From NCBI GenBank assembly GCA_034678545.1, contig JAXDBS010000022.1:1-47426 (forward strand): a stretch of DNA of 47,426 bases. Direction: 5' to 3'. Origin of the DNA: UBA5614 sp034678545. GTDB lineage: Bacteria; Cloacimonadota; Cloacimonadia; Cloacimonadales; Cloacimonadaceae. Each line of letters starts with the position of its first letter. Positions within the stretch are counted from its first letter, which is position 1. The notes under the pieces were generated by a model that was not told the DNA's origin, did no database searches, and saw nothing but the letters and a program-made list of their open reading frames with translations. A program made the translations under genes and the position numbers. Positions 42,206-47,426 of the stretch are shown here, in pieces.

Positions 42206-42820
42206 GTGTATCCGAGACAACCTTTTCTGATCATTCTGTCCGCTCCCTCGGGCGGGGGCAAGGGCACGATCCTCAGCGCCGTGCTGCAACGGGCGGACAA
42301 TATCGAATACTCCGTTTCCTACACGACCCGGCCGCCCCGCGGCGTCGAACGGGACGGAGTGCATTACCACTATGTGAGCAAACAGGAGTTTGAGCGGCGC
42401 ATCGCAGCCGGCGATTTCCTCGAGTACGCCAGCTTCTGCGATAATTATTACGGAACCTCCATCAGCTATATCCGGAGCAGGCTGGATCAGGGCATGCACG
42501 TGATCATGGACATCGAGGTCCAGGGCGCCGCCCAGATCGGTAACACGGACATTCCGTACGTGAAGATCTTTATCCTACCGCCCGACTTGGAAACCCTAAA
42601 AGAACGCCTGGTCAAGCGGGGCACAGACAGCCCGGAGGAGATTGCAAAGCGTTTGCGGACTGCGCGAAAAGAGATCACCCGCATCAGTGAATATGACTAT
42701 TTGGTGATCAACGACAACCTGGAGGTCGCGGTGGAAGACGTCCTGTCCATCATCCGGGCGGAAGAAAATAGGGTTGACAGATATTCTAGGCCTGAAAGAG
42801 AGTTTCTGAAAGAAGATTGA
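42206..42820 (+). CDS. gmk: Guanylate kinase
   Basis: Gmk phosphorylates GMP to GDP with ATP in the cytoplasm. The 204-residue protein has the P-loop LSAPSGGGKGTIL near residue 11-23, the GMP-binding VSYTTRPPRGVERDGVHYHY segment, FLEYASFCDNYYGT, and VIMDIEVQGAAQI. RLRTARKEI is the lid-side motif. The start is GTG at 42206 with a weak ribosome site; coupling to gcvH 16 bases upstream may help. The gmk neighbour pattern continues with a possible rpoZ. Confidence 0.96.
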   Translation: MYPRQPFLIILSAPSGGGKGTILSAVLQRADNIEYSVSYTTRPPRGVERDGVHYHYVSKQEFERRIAAGDFLEYASFCDNYYGTSISYIRSRLDQGMHVIMDIEVQGAAQIGNTDIPYVKIFILPPDLETLKERLVKRGTDSPEEIAKRLRTARKEITRISEYDYLVINDNLEVAVEDVLSIIRAEENRVDRYSRPEREFLKED

Positions 42821-42833
42821 AGGGCGGATCCTT

Positions 42834-42859
42834 TCCCGGTAAGGGGCGGGACCTTTTTT
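42834..42859 (+). terminator. Weak terminator-like hairpin after gmk
   Basis: TCCCG (42834-42838) pairs with CGGGA (42847-42851) and TTTTTT follows at 42854-42859. The stem is only 5 bp, so termination may be partial, leaving some readthrough to the next gene. Confidence 0.35.
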
Positions 42860-42881
42860 CCAAGAAAGCAAGGAGCGAAGC

Positions 42882-43283
42882 ATGATCAATAAGCGCGTGG
42901 AAAATTTCCTCGAACATACAAACATGAACTTTATGTTCTGCCTGCTGTCCAACCTGGAAGTGACGCGGCTGAACGGGCTGCCGCCCTATGTGAGGCAGAA
43001 ATTCGATACCAAGATCACGGAGTTGGCCATGGATCACGTGGCCCAGAACGAGATTCCGGACTACATCATGGACATCGAGGAAGCCAGGGCGGAAATGGAA
43101 CGCCTGGGCCTCACTCCCGAAGAGTATGAATCCGGCCGCCGCGAAGCCTATGAGGAGGACGAGGACTTTGAGATGGAGGAAACTCCCGAGGACTTCCAGG
43201 GCGATTATACCCCCTTCCGCGAAGACAATGAAGACGAAGACATGGACGAGGAGTATTCCGATTCGGAAGCGGACGACGACTGA
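42882..43283 (+). CDS. Hypothetical acidic protein, possible RNA polymerase omega
   Basis: The 133-residue protein has an N-terminal half (NMNFMFCLLSNLEVTRLNGL...FDTKITELAMDHVAQNEI) that loosely follows the omega pattern NRFELVLLAAKRARQL...KP..IAL.EIA.GKI. The C-terminal half is an extreme acidic tail (about 40 residues of Glu, Asp). Position directly after gmk is the common place of rpoZ, which supports the idea. The similarity is weak, so I leave the symbol empty. GGAG precedes the ATG. Confidence 0.7.
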   Translation: MINKRVENFLEHTNMNFMFCLLSNLEVTRLNGLPPYVRQKFDTKITELAMDHVAQNEIPDYIMDIEEARAEMERLGLTPEEYESGRREAYEEDEDFEMEETPEDFQGDYTPFREDNEDEDMDEEYSDSEADDD

Positions 43284-43294
43284 TCAACCCTTCC

Positions 43295-44038
43295 ATGAAA
43301 AAAGCCATCACCCAATACCTGGAGTTGCTTAAGCTTTCAGGAATCAACGAAATCAAGCGCAGCCGGCAAGCCAGCCCGGCAATCCGGGCGACGGGAGATC
43401 AACCAGTTCCGAAATCCGGGCCTGAACCTGCTGCGCGGCAGTCCCAATCCACCCCAAGCAGCAATAAAGCCAGGCTATTGGCCGAAAAACAGGCTGCCTA
43501 TCAAAACTGCCTGAACTGCAAGCTGGCGCAGGGCAGGCATAGTCTGGTCTACGGAGAAGGCGACCCGGACGCAGTCTGCATGATCATAGGCGAAGGCCCC
43601 GGCGCTGAAGAGGACGCCCAGGGTAAGCCCTTCGTAGGCAGAGCGGGGCAACTTCTGAACGACATGCTGAAAGCCGTTAAAATCCGACGTTCCGAAGTTT
43701 ATATCTGCAATATCGTGAAATGCCGGCCGCCCGGCAACCGTAATCCGGAGCAGGAGGAAAGGCAGGCCTGCCTCCCCTACCTGCTGGAGCAGATCGGGAT
43801 CATCCAGCCGAAGATCTTCATCCTGCTGGGACTGGTGGCCGCCCAGACGCTGCTGGAGACATCCAGCCCGATGCGCGTGCTGAGGGAACGGCCCCACGAG
43901 CTGTATGGCCGGCCTGCTTTTGTGATCTATCACCCAGCTTACCTGCTGCGCGACGCGAGCGCCAAGCGACCGGCCTGGGAAGACCTGCAGAGATTTCAAA
44001 AAGTTTATGAATCGCTGTTGAAGGGCGAATGCAACTGA
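43295..44038 (+). CDS. Family 4 uracil-DNA glycosylase
   Basis: The 247-residue protein removes uracil from DNA. It has an extended N-terminus of about 65 residues, partly disordered. The catalytic domain holds MIIGEGPGAEEDAQGKPFVGRAGQLL (active-site motif), YICNIVKCRPPGNRNP, and the C-terminal motif VIYHPAYLLR. Four Cys in CLNCKL, VKCRPP and ERQACLPYL are spaced as iron-sulfur ligands of family 4 enzymes. The start ATG has no strong ribosome site but follows the previous gene by 11 bases. It overlaps the phosphoesterase gene by 10 bases. Confidence 0.93.
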   Translation: MKKAITQYLELLKLSGINEIKRSRQASPAIRATGDQPVPKSGPEPAARQSQSTPSSNKARLLAEKQAAYQNCLNCKLAQGRHSLVYGEGDPDAVCMIIGEGPGAEEDAQGKPFVGRAGQLLNDMLKAVKIRRSEVYICNIVKCRPPGNRNPEQEERQACLPYLLEQIGIIQPKIFILLGLVAAQTLLETSSPMRVLRERPHELYGRPAFVIYHPAYLLRDASAKRPAWEDLQRFQKVYESLLKGECN

Positions 44039-44865
44039 AATCCGTGATAATGCTTTCAGCGCTGCTCTGCCTGCTGCTCCTGCTCGTGCGGCTGCAGGCG
44101 GTGACCGCCTTTTTCAGCGATTCACAATACAATGATTCAACTTTTGTGCGGATCGTGGAACAAATTGCTGAATTCGCCCCGGAGACTGTCGTCTGCGGCG
44201 GGGACATAGGCTACAACGGAACGCGGCAGGCTGAATACACGCGCTTCCACGAGATCATGCAGCCCCTATATCAATGCGCGGATTTTTTTCCCGCCATGGG
44301 CAATCATGACCGTGACCCGGACCTGTTCCGCAGGAACTTTCCGCAGGTTGATTCGCTGACCTATTACACCCTGGACCGGGAAGGGGTGATCTGGATCATC
44401 CTCAACAGCAACCTCAAGCTGGCTCCCGGTTCGGTGCAATACAACTGGCTGGTCGGACAGCTGGAAGCCAACCGGGAGCGCAGCATCATTGTTGTGGCGC
44501 ACCATCCTGTCTTCAGCTCCGGGATGCACGGCGACGAAAAAGGCTTCAATCTCCTGCTGCCTCAGTTACTCAGGCATTATCCCGTGGCGGCAATGATGTC
44601 AGGGCATGATCACATTTACGAGAGATCGGTTCAGGACAGCATCCAGTACGTGGTGGCGGGAGGGGCCAGCGGCCGCCTGTACGACGCGGTCAGCCGCAAC
44701 GACCGGAGCCTGCTTTTTCTCAAGACCAGCAATTTCCTGATCCTGGAGCGGGCGGATGATACGCTGAGCGTGCGAGCGTTTGACCAGGACAGCAATCTGA
44801 TAGACAGCTTTGCCTTCAGAATAAAATCCGAAGCAGCAACAGAAAACCCGCCGCCAGAGCAATAA
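44029..44865 (+). CDS. Calcineurin-like metallophosphoesterase
   Basis: The 278-residue protein has an N-terminal hydrophobic segment (VIMLSALLCLLLLLVRLQA), a signal peptide or membrane anchor, so it acts outside the cytoplasm. Metal ligands are in FFSDSQYN, GGDIGYNG, GNHDRD, VAHHPVF and SGHDHIYE. The first motif reads DSQ where many members have DxH, a variation found in purple-acid-phosphatase-like members. Substrate unknown. It starts inside the glycosylase gene, and its last 50 bases overlap the convergent ecfT-like gene. Confidence 0.9.
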   Translation: MQLKSVIMLSALLCLLLLLVRLQAVTAFFSDSQYNDSTFVRIVEQIAEFAPETVVCGGDIGYNGTRQAEYTRFHEIMQPLYQCADFFPAMGNHDRDPDLFRRNFPQVDSLTYYTLDREGVIWIILNSNLKLAPGSVQYNWLVGQLEANRERSIIVVAHHPVFSSGMHGDEKGFNLLLPQLLRHYPVAAMMSGHDHIYERSVQDSIQYVVAGGASGRLYDAVSRNDRSLLFLKTSNFLILERADDTLSVRAFDQDSNLIDSFAFRIKSEAATENPPPEQ

Positions 44866-45535
44866 CCAGCCAATCCAGCCAGAACAATTTCCGCCTGCCG
44901 TAATGGGTGTGTTTACCGCCATTGCGGAAACCTCTCAGATCCAATGCCGCCGCCTGAAACTTCATGTCTTTCATGGTCCAACCCAGAATGGGGATGAGCA
45001 AATCCTGATAAGTCTTCAGCCGCTTGCTTGGGCTGAGCTTCCTCATCCTGATCCCACGGGCCTCCAACTGGCGCAGCGTGTGCCTGATTTTCGCCGCCAG
45101 CAGGGGCAGCCAGCGCAGGGTGAGCATCAGGGTGACGGAGATTGTTTCCGGCAAGCCGGCAGTGCGGAAAGCGGAATTGAACTGACGCGGGGTGAGCCCC
45201 CAGAGCCAGGCGCCAGAGCAGAGGAGGATCAGCAGCCGGAGCATGACTGTGGCGGCTGTGTTCAAACCCTCGTCAGTAAAAAGGGATAGGCCCCAAAGCA
45301 CTATCCTGTTGCCTTTGTGGTTGAACAGAGCCTGGACCACAAAGATTCCTGCCAGGGCGGGGAGCATTCGGAGCAGAAAAACAGCAAGCCTTTTACGCTC
45401 GTGAGCGGAGCTCTTTTTCAGTACTAGCAGGACAAGGCAAAACGAGAGAATGGCAAACAGGGGCAGGGGCTGCTGCCAAAGCAAAGCGGCAGTGGAAAGG
45501 GCAATCACGACGACAATACGGGTCAGCGGGAGCAT
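44816..45535 (-). CDS. ECF transporter T component (EcfT/CbiQ-like)
   Basis: The 239-residue protein has about five to six membrane segments and the two charged coupling-helix motifs of EcfT: LEARGIRMRKL (Ala-Arg-Gly) near residue 158, and ALDLRGFRNG near 200, where the second motif has Leu in place of Ala. EcfT links two ATPases to a vitamin- or metal-specific S component. Both ATPases lie upstream in the same operon; no S component is in view. Its stop lies inside the convergent phosphoesterase gene. Confidence 0.88.
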   Translation of the reverse strand: MLPLTRIVVVIALSTAALLWQQPLPLFAILSFCLVLLVLKKSSAHERKRLAVFLLRMLPALAGIFVVQALFNHKGNRIVLWGLSLFTDEGLNTAATVMLRLLILLCSGAWLWGLTPRQFNSAFRTAGLPETISVTLMLTLRWLPLLAAKIRHTLRQLEARGIRMRKLSPSKRLKTYQDLLIPILGWTMKDMKFQAAALDLRGFRNGGKHTHYGRRKLFWLDWLVIALAAGFLLLLRILF

Positions 45536-46200
45536 CAGCCCTCCAGCTCTATCCTGCCTTCAGGCAAGAGGGAGATGACTTCATCGGCCAGGTCCCGGAA
45601 GAGGGCAGGCTGGTGCGTGATAATGAGCAGGCCGGTGTCTTGTTCGCGCTTGTAATCCAACATGTCCAGAAGTCGTCCGAGATGGCGCTGATCCAGATTG
45701 GCGGCGGGTTCGTCCAGGATCCAGTACCGCCGCGGGAAGAGACTGATGCCGGCCAGGGCGAGACATTTCAATTCGCCAGCGCTTAACTCCCAGACTGGAG
45801 TGGCCAGTTTCTTGACCAGGTCCCACTTATCCAAAGCACTCTCGATCAAGATCTGCGCCTGCTGCTCAGTCAGCAGCCCGGCGCGCAGCCAGAGGCGCAA
45901 GTCCTGTTTGGGGTTGGCGCCCAGCAGGTTGAGGACGGTCTGCTGCCAGAGAGGAGTAATATGCTGGCAGATGTCTTGGGCGGACAGCTTTTGGCCGTCA
46001 CTGCCTATGCGCAGGATCTGCCCTTGGGAAGGCTTGAGCCAGCCGGTAGCCAGCGCAGCCAAAGTGGATTTGCCCAGCCCGTTTTCTCCGGTCAGCAAAA
46101 CGGTTTTAGCGTGAGCAAGGTCCAGGTTCAAGCGCTGGAAGAGCAAAGCCTGGCCCGGATAAGCAAAGCTGACGTCACGGAACTCCACGGAAATGGACAT
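45535..46200 (-). CDS. ABC ATPase of an ECF-type transporter, second
   Basis: The 221-residue protein has FRDVSFAYPGQ at the N-terminus, Walker A GENGLGKST near residue 37, the signature LSAGELKCLALAG, Walker B YWILDEPAANLD and the switch His in IITHQPALF. The ATG at 46200 is used because a longer frame from 46422 has no ABC content in its first 74 residues. It overlaps the stop of the preceding ATPase and abuts the ecfT-like gene, so all three are coupled. The signature deviates from LSGGQ. Confidence 0.88.
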   Translation of the reverse strand: MSISVEFRDVSFAYPGQALLFQRLNLDLAHAKTVLLTGENGLGKSTLAALATGWLKPSQGQILRIGSDGQKLSAQDICQHITPLWQQTVLNLLGANPKQDLRLWLRAGLLTEQQAQILIESALDKWDLVKKLATPVWELSAGELKCLALAGISLFPRRYWILDEPAANLDQRHLGRLLDMLDYKREQDTGLLIITHQPALFRDLADEVISLLPEGRIELEG

Positions 46201-46853
46201 CAGTCCTTCCAATCTGCCAGGTCCAGATATGCGGGAACCAGTTGCTCGGCGGCAGGGGAATGTTCGGCCAGAACCAGAATGCCGCCGGTTTCGGTATAGG
46301 CCTTTAGAGCCCCCACAGCCTTTTCCAAAGCGATGCCCGACAATCCCGACAGGGGCTCGTCCAACAGCAGCGCTTGGGGCCGGATGGCCAAATGGACTGC
46401 CAGAACAGCCAGTTTCTGCCATCCGTAGGATAGGGTAGAGGAAGGCTGGCCCAGCTTTTCTTCAAGGCCGAGCCGAGTGCCGGTTTCCGCCAGCCGCAGA
46501 GTTATTTCGGCAGAAGAGAGGCCGAGGTTTTCCAAGGCAAAGATAATCTCGTCCTCGCAGCAGGTGAAGAAAAACTCCCTCTGGGGGTCACTGTAGGAAA
46601 GCGAGAGCAAAGGAGAAAGCTGATTGAGGGGAAGGTCGTTGATTTGTCTGCCCCCAAGCCAGATAATGCCTGTCCGGACCGCCTGGACTACCTGGGGAAT
46701 GAGGTTGCTCAGTGCATACAGCAGAGTGGTTTTGCCGCAGCCGTTGGGTCCCCGCAGGCATAGCACCTGCCCGGGCCTGACCTCGAAATTCAGGTTTTGG
46801 AAAAGCTGCGGACTATCCGGATAGGCAATCCCGAGGCCTGCTACCGAAAGCAT
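46200..46853 (-). CDS. ABC ATPase of an ECF-type transporter, first
   Basis: The 217-residue protein has Walker A GPNGCGKTT near residue 38, a Q-loop region (LLSLSYSDPQREFFFTCCEDE), the signature LSYGWQKLAVLA, Walker B ALLLDEPLSGL and a switch-like His in LAEHSPAAEQL. The signature LSYGWQ is unusual against LSGGQ. With its neighbours it forms the energising module of an ECF transporter. The ATG at 46853 follows the upstream gene's stop by 3 bases. Confidence 0.88.
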   Translation of the reverse strand: MLSVAGLGIAYPDSPQLFQNLNFEVRPGQVLCLRGPNGCGKTTLLYALSNLIPQVVQAVRTGIIWLGGRQINDLPLNQLSPLLSLSYSDPQREFFFTCCEDEIIFALENLGLSSAEITLRLAETGTRLGLEEKLGQPSSTLSYGWQKLAVLAVHLAIRPQALLLDEPLSGLSGIALEKAVGALKAYTETGGILVLAEHSPAAEQLVPAYLDLADWKD

Positions 46854-46856
46854 GAT

Positions 46857-47426
46857 TTAAGGCAACTCGATCCATTCGCCGCTGCCGATCTCATTAGTGC
46901 CCGGGGCATAAAGCGATTCCAATGGGACGATTTGCCTTGTGGACTGAACTTTGTAAACATTGGCGAGGGTTGGTTCATCAAACCAATCCAGCAATTCAGC
47001 CAACCAGGGCAGCCTGTAGAGGCAGTCGTAACGGATCAAAGCATAGGGGCCGCATTGCAGGTATACGATGTCCTTGAGCCACATCCCGGCCGGGATAACG
47101 GGACTCTTCAGGTTCAGGTTGCCAGCAGCTGTAAGCTCCAATACAGAGCCATCGAGATGGTTGGGGTATTCCAGGCGCATTTTTATTCCGTCCCTGCTGA
47201 CCAGTATGACTGAACCGCTGTCCTGATAAAAGATCTTTCGCATCACCTCATCCACCAGGTAACCTGAAGTGCGGATGAAGGGTTCAAGTTCCGCGGCCAG
47301 TGTAAGCCGGCCGCTTTCTTTTTCCCAGAGAGAAATGCGCGGGGGGGGGGGGGCCGGGTGGAAGTCCACCACAAAGATATTTGTGGGTCCCCTAACCCAA
47401 AACAAATACCCGTTGGCGGGGAAAAT
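46857..47426 (-). CDS. Hypothetical protein, 5' truncated by window edge
   Basis: I do not recognise this protein. The frame is open to the end of the window (about 189 visible residues), so its start lies beyond. The visible part is non-membrane and beta-rich (GYLVDEVMRKIFYQDSGSVILVSRDGIKMRLEYP, GNLNLKSPVIPAG). It precedes the ECF ATPases in the same direction by 3 bases, so it could be linked with that transporter. A TTG at 47405 is not a likely start. A 13-base homopolymer lies in the coding sequence, so the reading frame upstream of it may be wrong. Confidence 0.55.
   Translation of the reverse strand: MFPANGYLFWVRGPTNIFVVDFHPAPPPPRISLWEKESGRLTLAAELEPFIRTSGYLVDEVMRKIFYQDSGSVILVSRDGIKMRLEYPNHLDGSVLELTAAGNLNLKSPVIPAGMWLKDIVYLQCGPYALIRYDCLYRLPWLAELLDWFDEPTLANVYKVQSTRQIVPLESLYAPGTNEIGSGEWIELP
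47341..47353 (-). repeat. 13-base homopolymer G/C tract in a coding region
   Basis: Thirteen consecutive G on the plus strand (C on the coding strand) encode part of APPPP in the truncated gene. Such tracts are prone to slippage, either in the cell (phase variation) or in sequencing. Confidence 0.9.

Overview
The window looks like chromosomal DNA of a Gram-negative (diderm) bacterium from the FCB assemblage. Candidatus Cloacimonadota or a relative is my best guess, but it is an inference. An LpxK lipid A kinase and several outer-membrane barrel proteins point to an outer membrane. Two large secreted proteins end in a C-terminal domain of the type IX secretion (PNPF...GVYLI...) kind. Secreted proteins with N-terminal signal peptides and C-terminal Ig/fibronectin-like modules are common. 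Several promoters look sigma70-like (TTGACA boxes). No prophage, insertion sequence, rRNA or CRISPR array was recognised.

Layout. 1-2.0 kb: the 3' end of a barrel-protein gene, a YjdF-like membrane protein and a small unknown protein preceded by a palindromic repeat. 2.0-6.6 kb (+): a tightly packed run of a degenerate UvrC-like protein, purC, a stand-alone response regulator, lpxK and a DASS/SLC13-type transporter. 6.6-12.3 kb (-): the heat-shock operon hrcA-grpE-dnaK-dnaJ-rsmE, with a clear promoter and a degenerate CIRCE operator in front of hrcA. 12.5-20.0 kb (-): two giant paralogous secreted repeat proteins. 20.4-20.75 kb: tmRNA (ssrA). 21.0-24.2 kb (+): a small barrel protein and an M6-type secreted metalloprotease. 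24.5-26.2 kb (-): a HerA/YjgR-like ATPase and a GlsB/YeaQ membrane protein. 26.3-28.3 kb: an AT-richer patch with a methyltransferase and a frame-disrupted metallo-beta-lactamase-fold gene. 28.3-31.6 kb: a secreted protein and a class V aminotransferase-fold enzyme. 31.6-37.0 kb (-): a secreted M14 carboxypeptidase followed by potABC-like transporter genes with no potD. 37.3-38.3 kb (+): tetR and a DUF3795 gene. 38.5-41.5 kb (+): three tandem membrane-anchored FGE/SUMF-domain proteins. 41.8-44.9 kb (+): gcvH, gmk, a possible rpoZ, a family 4 uracil-DNA glycosylase and a phosphoesterase. 44.8-47.4 kb (-): an ECF transporter T subunit, two ABC ATPases and a truncated unknown gene.

The most unusual features are four copies of a roughly 90-bp palindromic repeat (TACGGAC/GTCCGTA core) scattered between genes, the tandem FGE-domain triplet whose members lack the catalytic cysteine pair, and the two giant repeat proteins. 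Others are a degenerate GIY-YIG/UvrC-like protein next to purC, and a terminator-like hairpin in the leader of the M14 peptidase gene. I did not find a clearly new multi-gene system. The FGE triplet and the repeat family are the best candidates for something undescribed.
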